From NCBI GenBank assembly GCA_963737365.1, contig CAVTSD010000007.1, positions 434,001-498,000 on the forward strand: 64,000 bases of DNA, given 5' to 3'. Under the pieces are notes generated by a model. That model ran no database searches. It saw only the letters and a list, made by a program, of their open reading frames with translations, and was not told where the DNA came from. The position numbers and the translations under genes were made by a program. Positions 1 through 8,856 of this stretch are shown here, in pieces. The first letter of the stretch is position 1, and every line of letters begins with the position of its first letter. This DNA comes from Roseiarcus sp963737365. GTDB lineage: Bacteria; Pseudomonadota; Alphaproteobacteria; Rhizobiales; Beijerinckiaceae.

Positions 1-1808
1 ATCTGACGTAGCCGCACAATCTCCTTGCCAACCGCGACGATCGCGGCGAGTTCGGCGCGCTCCTGCGCCTCGGCCTGGTTGGGCATCGCGAGCAAGCGGG
101 CGACGCCCATATTCTCCCAATCGGCGGACTTTCCTGGCGACGTCCGTCGTACGAGCCGTCTAAAATCTCTCAGCATCAACGATAGCAGTCGCTGCGTGCG
201 GATCGCTGGCGACAGCGAGGGAATGACGAGCATGGAGACGACGCCGAAGGCGATGCCGGCTAGAATGGCGATCGCGCCGTTCCAGAAACCGGAGGCGTCA
301 TAAGTGATGCCGTTTGTGATGTTGAGCATGGGCAGGAAGTTGACCGCCGCCGCGAAGGTCAGCATCGGCTTCCAGCCCCTGGCATTGAGAACTCCTAGGG
401 GCACGAGCACCAGTCCGAGCGTCAGGCAGAGCGTGGGAAAGGCCGTCACCTTCGGCAGGATTCCGAACACCACGATTGCGGATAGGACGGCGCTCAGCGT
501 GCTTCCCTGAAGAAACAAAACCGCATTGGAATAAGCAATGTCGCCTGACGGCGGCAAGAGGATGACGATCACGGCGCAGAATGTGATCGCCGCGACGCCA
601 TTCGGCCAGGCGCTCAAGACCCAGAACAGCGAGATCGCCCCGACTGCGAACAGGACGCGCAATGCGTTGACACAAGCCGGCATCCAGTCGGCGACGTGCA
701 GATGGGCGCTTCCTTTCACACGGATCGTGTCGCGGGGGTCAATTACGCCTGTCAGGCCATTGAGAGCGCGGGCCATGCCAAGCATACCGGCTGCGCCATT
801 ATCCGCGAGCAGCCTTTGCATTGGCGTCTGGGCATTAAAGTGCGTCAACGACCGCACGGCTGAGCAGCAGGCTCCGCGCAATTCCGCCGGCTCCTCGGTC
901 GACTGGGTCGCTTGAGGTGAAAGCCGCGCCGGCGGGAGCAGGTCGTGGATGGCGTGCGCCTCACCGGAGGTCATAGCGTCGCCGTTTCGCCCCAGCGCAA
1001 ACGCCACCTTGCGCCAGGCGGATATCGTCTCCATGAGACCCGACACCGCCCGCTGCAGCATGGCCGAACGATAGCGGAGATCAGACGCCTCGCCGATGGC
1101 GGCGTCGATCATCGGGTCGAGCGCGATCACCCGCCTCAGGAGATCGCGTCGAAGCGCGCGAAACTGGTCGATGTTCGAGCTTGCGGTCGCAAAACAATCG
1201 GTAAACCCATCCAGGATCGCGCTCGACAGCGTCGACAATTCCGTTGCGAGCTTCCGCCGCGAATGCCCGAGATCGGTGAGTGCGAGCACGACTCCCGCGC
1301 AGACGATGCCGATGCCGATCTCGAACGCGCGGTCGATGGCGAAAATGAAGACGACCCCGTTCGTGCTGCCGACCGGCCCGAGAACGTCGATCGCGATGAT
1401 CGCTGCGGTGTAGCCGGCGAGCGCTGCGGCGTAAGCCGCGAAATTGCGCAAGAGCGTGGCGACGAAGCCGGAAGCTGCGCACCACAGCGTAAGTCCGACG
1501 AGAAACGCCACCCGATCCTGGCGGAAGAACGCGGCGAGGACCACGATCGCGATCGCGCCGATCAGGGTTCCGATCAGTCTAAACATGGATTTGCGCAGCG
1601 ACGCGCCCAACACAGGCTGACAGACCAGCGCGGCGGTGGTCGCCGCCCAGGAGGGCTCGCTGAGTTCGAGCGTGAAGGCGACCCAAAGGGCCAGGCAGAC
1701 GGACGCCCACATTCTTAAGCCGAACAGGATCGCGGGCGTAGCGGTTCGGATCCGCCCCCACAAAGAAGCTTCGTCAGACTTGCCGACTGTGGAGCTGAGC
1801 GCGCTCAT
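1..1808 (-). CDS. FUSC family membrane transporter, C-terminus beyond window
   Basis: The frame is open from the ATG at 1808 to the window edge (over 600 residues) and has no stop. It starts MSALSSTVGKSDEASLWGRI. Two blocks of hydrophobic segments (about residues 25-180 and 365-490) flank a hydrophilic middle, the architecture of FUSC/aromatic acid exporter (AaeB, YccS) proteins. These are inner-membrane exporters of aromatic or fusaric-type acids, often paired with HlyD adaptors. No adaptor is adjacent here. The start lies 9 bases after the SDR stop, so the two are probably cotranscribed. The family call rests on topology and sequence character, and the substrate is unknown. Confidence 0.72.
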   Translation of the reverse strand, partial: MSALSSTVGKSDEASLWGRIRTATPAILFGLRMWASVCLALWVAFTLELSEPSWAATTAALVCQPVLGASLRKSMFRLIGTLIGAIAIVVLAAFFRQDRVAFLVGLTLWCAASGFVATLLRNFAAYAAALAGYTAAIIAIDVLGPVGSTNGVVFIFAIDRAFEIGIGIVCAGVVLALTDLGHSRRKLATELSTLSSAILDGFTDCFATASSNIDQFRALRRDLLRRVIALDPMIDAAIGEASDLRYRSAMLQRAVSGLMETISAWRKVAFALGRNGDAMTSGEAHAIHDLLPPARLSPQATQSTEEPAELRGACCSAVRSLTHFNAQTPMQRLLADNGAAGMLGMARALNGLTGVIDPRDTIRVKGSAHLHVADWMPACVNALRVLFAVGAISLFWVLSAWPNGVAAITFCAVIVILLPPSGDIAYSNAVLFLQGSTLSAVLSAIVVFGILPKVTAFPTLCLTLGLVLVPLGVLNARGWKPMLTFAAAVNFLPMLNITNGITYDASGFWNGAIAILAGIAFGVVSMLVIPSLSPAIRTQRLLSLMLRDFRRLVRRTSPGKSADWENMGVARLLAMPNQAEAQERAELAAIVAVGKEIVRLRQ

Positions 1809-1817
1809 GGCTCCTAA

Positions 1818-2591
1818 TTATATCACGGCGAGCAGCCCGCCATCGACGTAAATGATCTGGCCGTTCACGTAATCCGAGGCTGGGGAGGCGAGAAACACCG
1901 TGACGCCAATGAGGTCGTCCGGCTGGCCCCACCGTCCTGACGGCGTGCGGCCCTTGACCCAGGCGTCGAACTTTGGATCGTCGAGCAGCGCTCGGTTCAT
2001 TTCTGTCGCTATGTAGCCGGGGCCGATCGCGTTGGCCTGGATGTTGTGCTGCGCCCATTCTGCGGCCATGGAGCGCGTGAGCATCCTGACCCCGCCCTTT
2101 GCGGCGACGTAAGGCGCGATCGTCGGGCGCGCGACCTCGCTTGCGAGCGAGGCGATGTTGATGATCTTCCCGCCGCGCCCGCGCGCGATCATGCGCTTCG
2201 CGGCCTCCCGACCCACCTGGAACGAGCCGGTTAGGTGAATATCGACAACCCGGCGCCACTCGTCCGTTTTCAGATCCACCATCGGCTTGCGCAGCTGAAT
2301 GCCGGCGTTGTTGACAAGAATGTCGATCTCGACGCCCTCCGCGTCGAAATGTTCGAACGCTGCGATGACCGCCCCCTCGTCCGCGACGTCGAAGGGCCGA
2401 GTTCTGACTTTATGCCCGTCATCCGCGAGCGACTTGGCGGCGCTCGTCAGTTTCTGCTCGTCGCGGCCGTTGAGAATGAGGCTCGCCCCGGCCGCCGCGA
2501 GCCCTCGCGCCATCGCGAGCCCGAGTCCTTCCGAGGAGCCAGTGATCAGCGCCGTCTTGCCGCTCAGGTCGAACAAACTGGGAAGATTCAT
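1818..2591 (-). CDS. SDR oxidoreductase, gluconate 5-dehydrogenase-like
   Basis: A 257-residue classical short-chain dehydrogenase. The cofactor motif TGSSEGLG is near residue 17, NNAG near 95, and the catalytic YVAAK near 160. The C-terminus has the usual SDR ending YVDGG. Sequence style resembles gluconate 5-dehydrogenase/2-deoxygluconate dehydrogenases, which reduce keto-sugar acids with NAD(P)H in the cytoplasm, but SDR substrates cannot be assigned from sequence alone. It lies 22 bases downstream of the exonuclease III gene and 9 bases upstream of the FUSC gene, all on the minus strand, so an xth-SDR-FUSC transcript is possible. Confidence 0.85.
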   Translation of the reverse strand: MNLPSLFDLSGKTALITGSSEGLGLAMARGLAAAGASLILNGRDEQKLTSAAKSLADDGHKVRTRPFDVADEGAVIAAFEHFDAEGVEIDILVNNAGIQLRKPMVDLKTDEWRRVVDIHLTGSFQVGREAAKRMIARGRGGKIINIASLASEVARPTIAPYVAAKGGVRMLTRSMAAEWAQHNIQANAIGPGYIATEMNRALLDDPKFDAWVKGRTPSGRWGQPDDLIGVTVFLASPASDYVNGQIIYVDGGLLAVI

Positions 2592-2613
2592 GGGGTCCCC
2601 TCGCGGCTCCGCC

Positions 2614-3393
2614 TCACGCGGCCAAGTCGATCCGCACCGGCGTATGATCGGAGGCCTTGTCGCGTCCGCGCATCTGCTTGTCGATCGTGACCGATTGCAG
2701 TCTGTCTGCGGCTTCCGGAGACAGAAGCAGATGGTCGATGCGGATGCCGTTGTTCTTCTGCCACGCCCCCGCCTGGTAGTCCCAGAAGGTGTAAAGGCCC
2801 GCGGCGTCCGTGGTCGCGCGCAAGGCGTCGGTCAGGCCGAGCGCGAGAAGCTCGCGGAACTTGAACCGCGTCTGCGGCAGGAAGAGAGCGTCGTTGACCC
2901 AATCTTCAGGCCGCGTAACGTCCCGCCCGTCGGGAATGACATTGAAATCGCCCGCCAGCACCAGCGGCTCCTCATATTCGAGGAGCTCGCGGGTGTGGAT
3001 GATGAGCCGCTCCAGGAAGGCGAGTTTATAAGGGTATTTCTCGGTCCCCACGGGATTGCCGTTGGGTAGGTAGACGCACGCCACCCGTACGACCCCATCT
3101 CCCGCCGGGACGACCGCCTCGATATAGCGCGACTGCGAGTCGTTCTCATCGCCCGGCAGGCCGCGCGCGACCTCGAAGGGCCGCTTGGAGAGAATGGCGA
3201 CGCCGTTGAACGTCTTCTGCCCGTGCGTCTCGATGTTGTATCCGAGTTCCTCGACCTCCATGCGGGGGAACTGCTCGTCGAGGCACTTGATTTCCTGCAG
3301 GCAAAGGACGTCGGGCTGAACCTCCTTCAGATAGGCGAGGAGGTGCGGCAGGCGTTGGCGAACGGAATTGACGTTCCAGGTGGCGATGCGCAA
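2614..3393 (-). CDS. xth: Exodeoxyribonuclease III
   Basis: A 259-residue endonuclease/exonuclease/phosphatase-fold protein that acts as AP endonuclease and 3'-5' exonuclease in base excision repair. The family motifs appear in order: WNVNSVRQRL at the N-terminus, LQEIKC with the metal-binding Glu near residue 34, GDFNV near 150, and the terminal SDHTPV with the catalytic His near 252. Length is typical of XthA. It heads the minus-strand group continuing into the SDR and FUSC genes. The ATG at 3393 starts directly with the conserved MRIATWNVNS. Confidence 0.95.
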   Translation of the reverse strand: MRIATWNVNSVRQRLPHLLAYLKEVQPDVLCLQEIKCLDEQFPRMEVEELGYNIETHGQKTFNGVAILSKRPFEVARGLPGDENDSQSRYIEAVVPAGDGVVRVACVYLPNGNPVGTEKYPYKLAFLERLIIHTRELLEYEEPLVLAGDFNVIPDGRDVTRPEDWVNDALFLPQTRFKFRELLALGLTDALRATTDAAGLYTFWDYQAGAWQKNNGIRIDHLLLSPEAADRLQSVTIDKQMRGRDKASDHTPVRIDLAA

Positions 3394-3455
3394 GCGCGAA
3401 GGCTCCTATGCGACTATTGAAGGCGCAATCTGCCACGCTTCGTCCGGCAAGGGGA

Positions 3456-3471
3456 GGGCAAGCGTTTGCCC
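3456..3471 (-). terminator. Possible weak terminator after vapC
   Basis: A perfect 6-bp inverted repeat, GGGCAA-GCGT-TTGCCC, lies 46 bases past the vapC stop and before the xth start. No T-run follows on the minus strand, so it may be a Rho-assisted stop or chance. Confidence 0.3.
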
Positions 3472-3516
3472 CACGTAAGGCACGCCCCTAAGCGCTTGAT
3501 GCTCTTACGTCTGACG

Positions 3517-3885
3517 TTACCCGCTTCCGGCCGCGACTCCGAGCTGAACGGCGACGTCGTTCAGTCGCTTGTCCAATGTCCACAATCGTGACCCGACAGT
3601 CAGCCTGGTCGCCGCGAGGAGGTGAACGTCCACATAGCCAACCCCGCGTCCGAACAGCGCGTTGCGGTCGATGAAGCCCAAGACCTCTGCAGTCGTGGCC
3701 ACGTTTGCGGCAGGAAGCCACGATAGCATACGCAACACACGTTCGCGCTGACGTAGGTTGCCCAGAGCGAGCTCGCCGATGATGAATGGATGTGTCAGCG
3801 CTGCGCCTCTTTCCAGCAATTCTGTAAGCGTTGAGTCAGCGTCGCGAAAATAGTGGACCCAGACGGACGTATCGACCAGAATCAC
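3517..3885 (-). CDS. vapC: VapC-type PIN-domain toxin ribonuclease
   Basis: A 122-residue PIN domain. The N-terminal MILVDTSVWVHYFR carries the first metal-binding Asp (D5), a Glu follows in HPFIIGELALG (near residue 36), and later acidic residues lie in YVDVHLLA and TLDKRL. These are the Mg-binding carboxylates of VapC ribonucleases, which cleave tRNA or rRNA. Its ATG overlaps the stop of the upstream antitoxin by four bases (ATGA), the normal vapBC arrangement with antitoxin first. Target RNA is unknown. Confidence 0.9.
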   Translation of the reverse strand: MILVDTSVWVHYFRDADSTLTELLERGAALTHPFIIGELALGNLRQRERVLRMLSWLPAANVATTAEVLGFIDRNALFGRGVGYVDVHLLAATRLTVGSRLWTLDKRLNDVAVQLGVAAGSG

Positions 3886-4079
3886 GCGCCTGCGGACCGG
3901 CGTCGCGGCGGCGCCTCAAGGTTCGGTTCGGTACCCCCAAGACGCGCCAAGCGCCGCGCACTCTCGCGTTCGATCAACGCTTTAAGCGCCTCGCGCATCA
4001 GGCTGGATTTCTCCTTAAGCCCGGTTAGATCTTGAGCCTCGGCCACAAGTTCGTCGTCGAGCGCCATCGTGGTGCGCAT
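3882..4079 (-). CDS. vapB: VapB-type antitoxin
   Basis: A 65-residue protein beginning MRTTMALDDELVAEAQDLTG, a ribbon-helix-helix beta strand followed by helices, as in VapB antitoxins that repress their own operon and bind VapC with the C-terminal tail. An in-frame upstream start at 4169 exists, but the extra 30 residues do not resemble the family and the DNA-binding strand begins at 4079, so the shorter form is called. Translationally coupled to vapC by a 4-base overlap. Confidence 0.88.
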   Translation of the reverse strand: MRTTMALDDELVAEAQDLTGLKEKSSLMREALKALIERESARRLARLGGTEPNLEAPPRRRSAGA

Positions 4080-4158
4080 CTGCAAATCTCCAGCACTGGC
4101 GCCAATATCATCATCATATGATGTCGATTCAAGTGCCGCGAAGCGGCAGCGCTCCGCC

Positions 4159-5397
4159 CTAGTCGTCAATCGCCTGATAGGCCAGCGCCCTTAAGTCGAA
4201 CTCCGGCAGGTCGAAGCTCATCATCGACTGGGTCATGAATAGGCCGACAAGCTCTTCCTTCGGATCGACCCAGTAGTGGGTCTTCGCCGCCCCCGACCAG
4301 CCGAATTCGCCAACCGAACCGGGTGCGCCGGATTGCGCCAGGTCCAAAAGCACCCGCGAGCCAAGGCCGAAGCCGTAGCCGGGAAGGGGCAGGCCGCCGA
4401 TCTCGAGCGGAAACAGGGAGGAGGGCACATAGTTCGCGTGCATGAGTTCGAGCGTCTTCCGCCCGATGACGCGCTCGCCGTCGAGCTTGCCACCATTGGC
4501 CAGCATCTGAGCGAAGCGGAAATAATCGCCGATGGTGCTGAAGAGGCCATGGCCGCCACGCACAAAAACGTCCGGCGAGTTGACGGGATAAGTCTTCGAC
4601 ACGTCGATTCGATCGTTGACGCCGCCCATCCAGGCCGCGAACTCGCTGCCCATGGTCGGGCCCGGAGCGATCACGTCGGGGCGGCCATAGACCGCCGCCA
4701 CCCGTTCTCGCTTCTCGGGCGAGACGCCGAAAGCCGTGTCGGTCATGCCCAACGGCTCGAACAGGCGCTCGCGCAAGAAGACCCCGAGCGGACGGCCGGA
4801 AATCACCTCGATCACCCGCGCGGCGACGTCGATGCCGACGCTGTAGCGCCATTGCGATCCGGGCTGGAAGGCAAGCGGAAACCGCGCCAGATCGTCGATC
4901 GCCGCTTCCAGCGAATGGTGCGCCCCCAAAAGCTTGGCTTCGGTGTACATCTTGCCGACGCCTGTCTCCTCGACGAAATGGTAGGAAAGGCCGCTCATAT
5001 GGGTCATCAAGTCGCGAATGAGGATCGGGCGGACCGGCGCGACCAGACTTCCGTCGCCCTCCAAGACCTTCACGGCGCCGAAGGCCGGAATATACTTCGC
5101 CAGCGGTTCGATCAGCCTGAAACGCCCTTCCTCGAGTAAGGTCATGAGCGCGGTGCAGATGATCGGCTTCGTCATCGAGTAGAGGCGGAAGATCGTGTCG
5201 GCGGTCATGGGCGTGCCCGCCTCCTTGTCGCGCCAGCCGAATGAGCCCGCGTGCACGACTTCGCCGCGGCGGGCGATCAAGGTATTGACCCCTGCATAAA
5301 CCCCGCTGTCGACATAGGCCTGCATGGCCGGAGCCACGCGCTCGAGCCGCCGGGCGCTCATTCCGACGGCTTCGGGCGATTGCACTGCGGTGTTCAT
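4159..5397 (-). CDS. Serine hydrolase, class C beta-lactamase/esterase family VIII
   Basis: A 412-residue cytoplasmic protein of the beta-lactamase-like serine hydrolase family (EstB/family VIII esterases). The S-x-x-K nucleophile motif appears as YSMTKP near residue 75, and the class C tyrosine motif may be the WRYSVG segment near 183. There is no signal peptide, which argues for an esterase or transesterase rather than a secreted beta-lactamase. The stop is about 80 bases upstream of vapB on the same strand, so it could read into the toxin-antitoxin pair. Substrate unknown. Confidence 0.85.
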   Translation of the reverse strand: MNTAVQSPEAVGMSARRLERVAPAMQAYVDSGVYAGVNTLIARRGEVVHAGSFGWRDKEAGTPMTADTIFRLYSMTKPIICTALMTLLEEGRFRLIEPLAKYIPAFGAVKVLEGDGSLVAPVRPILIRDLMTHMSGLSYHFVEETGVGKMYTEAKLLGAHHSLEAAIDDLARFPLAFQPGSQWRYSVGIDVAARVIEVISGRPLGVFLRERLFEPLGMTDTAFGVSPEKRERVAAVYGRPDVIAPGPTMGSEFAAWMGGVNDRIDVSKTYPVNSPDVFVRGGHGLFSTIGDYFRFAQMLANGGKLDGERVIGRKTLELMHANYVPSSLFPLEIGGLPLPGYGFGLGSRVLLDLAQSGAPGSVGEFGWSGAAKTHYWVDPKEELVGLFMTQSMMSFDLPEFDLRALAYQAIDD

Positions 5398-5557
5398 GTT
5401 TCCTCCGTTTTCCGCTCCGGCGCAGCACCCACCGCCGGCTCGAGATGCGTTGGGCTCAGACTCCGCCCCGCCGATTTGGAGTTGCCCGGGCCCGTCTAAG
5501 GCGGTACCTGCTTTAAACGACGAAATGACGAGGGCGTAAACCTCTCATGAGGGCTTG

Positions 5558-7303
5558 ATGACGAACCGCAAGTTCACGATCGTTCTGATCAAGCCGTCGC
5601 ATTATGACGACGACGGCTATGTCATCCAGTGGCGCCGCTCGACGATCCCCTCAAACAGTTTGGCTAGCGTCTACGGCTTGCTGCTGGAATGCGCCGAAGC
5701 CCGCGTTCTTGGCGCCGACGTCGACATCGCGTTCGAGATCTACGACGAGTGCAACACGATCATCGATTTTCCGGCGGTTTCCAAGCGCATTCTCGCCGAC
5801 AGCGGCATGGTCGCTCTGGTCGGCGTGCAGTCGAATCAGTTTCCGCGCGCCCTCGATATCGGGCGCCAGTTTCGCAAGCAGGGCGTGACGGTCGCGGTCG
5901 GCGGCTTCCATGTCTCAGGCTGCATCGCCATGCTGCCGGAACTGCCACCAGAGCTGAAAGAGGCGCAGGCGCTTGGCATGATCCTGTACGCGGGGGAGGG
6001 TGAAAATCGGCTCGCGGAGTTCCTGAAGGACGTCGATTCGGGCAAGCCGAAGCCTGTCTACAATTACCTGAATGACATGCCGGACATGGCGGCCGCTGCG
6101 ATTCCCGTGCTGCCGCGCCCCGTCGTCACGAGGGTCGCTGGGCATTACACCAGCTTCGACGCCGGGCGGGGATGCCCGTTCCAGTGCAGCTTCTGCACCA
6201 TCATCAATGTTCAGGGGCGCAAGTCGCGCTATCGCACGCCTGACGATGTCGAGGCGATCGTGCGCGCCAACGCCGCGCAGGGCGTGACCCGCTTTTTCGT
6301 AACCGACGACAATTTCGCCCGCAACCGCAACTGGGAACCGATCCTCGACCGCCTGATCGAACTCAGGGAGAATCAGGGTTTCCGGATCCGGCTTCTGCTT
6401 CAGGTCGATACGCTCTGCCACAGGATTCCGGGCTTCATCGAGAAGGCGGCGCGGGCCGGCTGCAACGCGGTCTTCATCGGGCTTGAGAACATCAATCCTG
6501 CGTCGCTGATGGGCGCGAAGAAGCGGCAGAACAAGATCTGGGAATATCGCGAGATGCTGCAGATGTGGCGGCGGGCGAAGGTCATGACCTGGGCCGGCTA
6601 TATCCTCGGCTTTCCCACCGACACGCCGGAATCGATCGCGCGCGACATTGAGACCATCAAGCGCGAGTTGCCTATCGACATTTTGGAGTTCTTCTTCCTC
6701 ACCCCGTTGCCGGGCTCCGAGGACCACAAGACCCTTCATCTCAAGGGCGCGTGGATGGAAGAGGACATGAATAATTACGACCTCGAGCATGTCTGCGCCA
6801 ATCATGCGATCATGTCGGCGGATACCTGGCGCGGAGTCTATCGCGACGCCTGGAAGCGCTACTATTCGGACGAGCATGTCGAGACCGTGCTGCGGCGAGC
6901 GGTGGCGAGCGGCATCAGTCCGCGCAAGATCACCGACGCGATGACGGTCTTCTCCGGCTCATCGCGGATCGAGCGCGTGCACCCGCTGCAGTTCGGCTAT
7001 GTGCGACGCAAGATCAGGACGCAGCGCAGGCATGGCTTGCCGGTCGTGAACCCGCTGGTCTTCTACCCCTGGCGGGCCTGGGACTTTTTGTCCGTTGCGG
7101 GCAAGTGGGCGTCGCTCGCTCTGCGCTATCGCGCGATCCTGCGCCGGGTGCTCGCCGACAAGAACGGCGCGGCTTACGTGGACGAGGCGCTCAAGCCCGC
7201 GGCCGAGGTCGACCACGAGCACGACTTTGTCGCCGGTTACGCCGACAAGATTCCCGATACACACGGCGCGCCGAAGCGCGAGCACGCGACAGCGGCGGAG
7301 TAG
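5558..7303 (+). CDS. B12-binding-type radical SAM enzyme of unknown product
   Basis: A 581-residue protein with an N-terminal Rossmann-like region (about 1-150) matching cobalamin-binding domains and a radical SAM domain from about 190. The [4Fe-4S] motif is CPFQCSFC (C-x3-C-x2-C) near residue 206, followed by GLENINP and GYILGFPTDTPES strands typical of the TIM barrel. The DxHxxG motif of base-off B12 binding is not seen, as in several class B radical SAM enzymes. A C-terminal region of about 170 residues follows. It stands alone between oppositely oriented neighbours, so context gives no pathway. A TTG sits directly before the chosen ATG. Confidence 0.85.
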   Translation: MTNRKFTIVLIKPSHYDDDGYVIQWRRSTIPSNSLASVYGLLLECAEARVLGADVDIAFEIYDECNTIIDFPAVSKRILADSGMVALVGVQSNQFPRALDIGRQFRKQGVTVAVGGFHVSGCIAMLPELPPELKEAQALGMILYAGEGENRLAEFLKDVDSGKPKPVYNYLNDMPDMAAAAIPVLPRPVVTRVAGHYTSFDAGRGCPFQCSFCTIINVQGRKSRYRTPDDVEAIVRANAAQGVTRFFVTDDNFARNRNWEPILDRLIELRENQGFRIRLLLQVDTLCHRIPGFIEKAARAGCNAVFIGLENINPASLMGAKKRQNKIWEYREMLQMWRRAKVMTWAGYILGFPTDTPESIARDIETIKRELPIDILEFFFLTPLPGSEDHKTLHLKGAWMEEDMNNYDLEHVCANHAIMSADTWRGVYRDAWKRYYSDEHVETVLRRAVASGISPRKITDAMTVFSGSSRIERVHPLQFGYVRRKIRTQRRHGLPVVNPLVFYPWRAWDFLSVAGKWASLALRYRAILRRVLADKNGAAYVDEALKPAAEVDHEHDFVAGYADKIPDTHGAPKREHATAAE

Positions 7304-7344
7304 GGCGGGGTTGCACCTCGCGCCTATCGGCCCGATCGACCGAT

Positions 7345-7387
7345 TTGGGTTTTCTTGGATGGCGCCCGTTTCGCTGCGAAAACCCAA
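7345..7387 (+). terminator. Hairpin after the radical SAM gene
   Basis: A perfect 10-bp inverted repeat (TTGGGTTTTC at 7345-7354, GAAAACCCAA at 7378-7387) with a 23-base loop lies 42 bases past the stop. It may end the transcript or protect its 3' end. No U-tract follows directly. Confidence 0.4.
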
Positions 7388-7639
7388 GTTAACAGCTATT
7401 GGATCTCCTTGGAATTCCTTGGATTCTCTCGTCCGAAACGAGACATATCAATGGGTTACACGCGATTTTCGATGGAATTTTTTTCTCGCCCCTTTTCCCT
7501 CTAAAAAACCCCTGCCTGGCGACCCAACAACAATCCTGTGAAAGCGAGAATGGCAGGCTCAGTCATGGGGCGAGCTTAGCTCTTTTTCTGATTTTCTGCA
7601 ACCAAATGTCGAATGTTTATGACCGCTGCGCGGCAGAGT
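7388..7639. other. AT-richer intergenic stretch, no gene seen
   Basis: With the hairpin, this makes a gap of about 336 bases between the convergent radical SAM and nitronate monooxygenase genes. It is visibly richer in A and T than its surroundings, with runs such as the T7 near 7480. I see no credible coding frame, RNA gene or repeat. Confidence 0.4.
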
Positions 7640-8707
7640 TCACTTCGTCTGCCTCCCGCTCAGCCCCGCCATAACCGCTTGCCCTTCCGCCCACAGCCGA
7701 CGCGTCAGCGCCTCGGCGCCGTCTTCTCGCGCCAGCGCCGCGGACTCGCCTGCCCAAAGCGGCGAGAAATCGCTGCTGCCGAGTTTCTCAGCCGCAGCCC
7801 GCAGCGGGGCCGCCGCTCCGGCGGCCAAGGGAAATTGCGGCGCGTCCTCGGACATCGGCCCGACCTCGGCGACGAAACGGTTGACGAGGCCGCGCGCCGG
7901 CCGCCCGGTGAAGACGTTTGTCAGCCGTGTCGCGTCGTCTTTGGCGCTCGCCAGCGCGGCGCGATGCAGCGGCGAGATCGTCGCTTCCGGCGTGCGCAAA
8001 TAGGCGGTGCCGATCTGAACGGCGTCCGCTCCAAGCGCGAAGGCCGCCGCGATTCCGCGACCGTCGGCGATTCCGCCCGCCGCGACGACCGGCGCCCGCA
8101 CCGCGTCCCGCACCTGGGGCAGGAGCGCAATCAGACCCGGCTGCGCGTCGATGTCGTCGGACAGGAATACGCCGCGATGGCCGCCAGCCTCACGGCCCTG
8201 CGCGATGATTCCGTCCACCCCACGCTGCTCGAGCCAGCGCGCCTCGGCGACGGTCGTGGCGGAGGAAAGGACAAGCGCGCCTGTCGCCTTGACGCGCGAT
8301 AGCAGTCCTGCGGCCGGTAAGCCGAAATGGAAGCTCACCACCGGAGGCCGCATCTCTTCGATGATCGCGCACAGCGCCGCGTCGAAGGGCGCGCGGACCG
8401 GCGCGGCGGGAATGGCGGACGCATCAAGGCCTGCCTCCGCATAGTACGGCGCGAGCCGGTTGCGCCAGCGCGCCTCGCTCTCCGGATTGGAGGCGGGCTC
8501 GGCATGGCAAAAGAAATTCACATTGAACGGCGCGTTCGTCTCTCGTCTGACCGCGGCGATCTGTTCGCGAAGGCGCTCGGGCGTGAGCATAGCCGCGGGC
8601 AAGGATCCCAGTCCGCCTGCCCGGCACACCGCGATTGCGAGCTCAGGGCCTTGTGCGCCCGCCATAGGCGCCTGAATCAATGGAATCTGAGAGGGGATAA
8701 ATGTCAT
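7640..8707 (-). CDS. Nitronate monooxygenase family flavoprotein
   Basis: A 355-residue FMN-dependent TIM barrel of the nitronate monooxygenase (2-nitropropane dioxygenase) family, which oxidises alkyl nitronates such as propionate 3-nitronate. Recognisable segments are IQAPMAG near residue 11, the active-site GREAGGHRG near 170 with the candidate catalytic His, and the phosphate-binding GGIADGRGIAAAFALGADA. Some family members act instead as enoyl-ACP reductases, but the length and GREAGGH motif fit NMO. A hairpin lies just upstream of its ATG. Confidence 0.88.
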   Translation of the reverse strand: MTFIPSQIPLIQAPMAGAQGPELAIAVCRAGGLGSLPAAMLTPERLREQIAAVRRETNAPFNVNFFCHAEPASNPESEARWRNRLAPYYAEAGLDASAIPAAPVRAPFDAALCAIIEEMRPPVVSFHFGLPAAGLLSRVKATGALVLSSATTVAEARWLEQRGVDGIIAQGREAGGHRGVFLSDDIDAQPGLIALLPQVRDAVRAPVVAAGGIADGRGIAAAFALGADAVQIGTAYLRTPEATISPLHRAALASAKDDATRLTNVFTGRPARGLVNRFVAEVGPMSEDAPQFPLAAGAAAPLRAAAEKLGSSDFSPLWAGESAALAREDGAEALTRRLWAEGQAVMAGLSGRQTK

Positions 8708-8715
8708 CGAAAGGA

Positions 8716-8735
8716 TCCTGTCGACGCCGACAGGA
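8716..8735 (-). promoter_or_regulatory. Hairpin covering the nitronate monooxygenase ribosome site
   Basis: A perfect 8-bp stem reads TCCTGTCG-GCGT-CGACAGGA on the minus strand. The AGGA of its 3' arm is the only Shine-Dalgarno-like sequence at proper distance (8 bases) from the ATG at 8707. On the plus strand the same stem is followed by TTTTT, so it could also work as a plus-strand terminator. Confidence 0.4.
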
Positions 8736-8856
8736 CGTTTTTAGTTCGAGAACTTGGCGGAAGCACGAGCCATCGCGACCGAAGGGCAAAACTGGAAGCC
8801 GCCGCGACTTCTTTTGGAAGCCTGGTTCCGACTTCGTTTCGAAGCCGTGTTCGAAG

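Noticed and set aside
945..1718. Long plus-strand frame opposite the FUSC gene
   Set aside because: Arg/Asp/Gly-rich composition with no domain, and it is the complement of a well-supported membrane protein.
4166..5428. 420-residue minus-strand frame alongside the serine hydrolase
   Set aside because: Arg-rich alternate reading of the hydrolase gene, which carries the SMTK motif in the other frame.
5915..6877. 320-residue minus-strand frame
   Set aside because: Lies fully inside the radical SAM gene on the opposite strand and has shadow-type composition.
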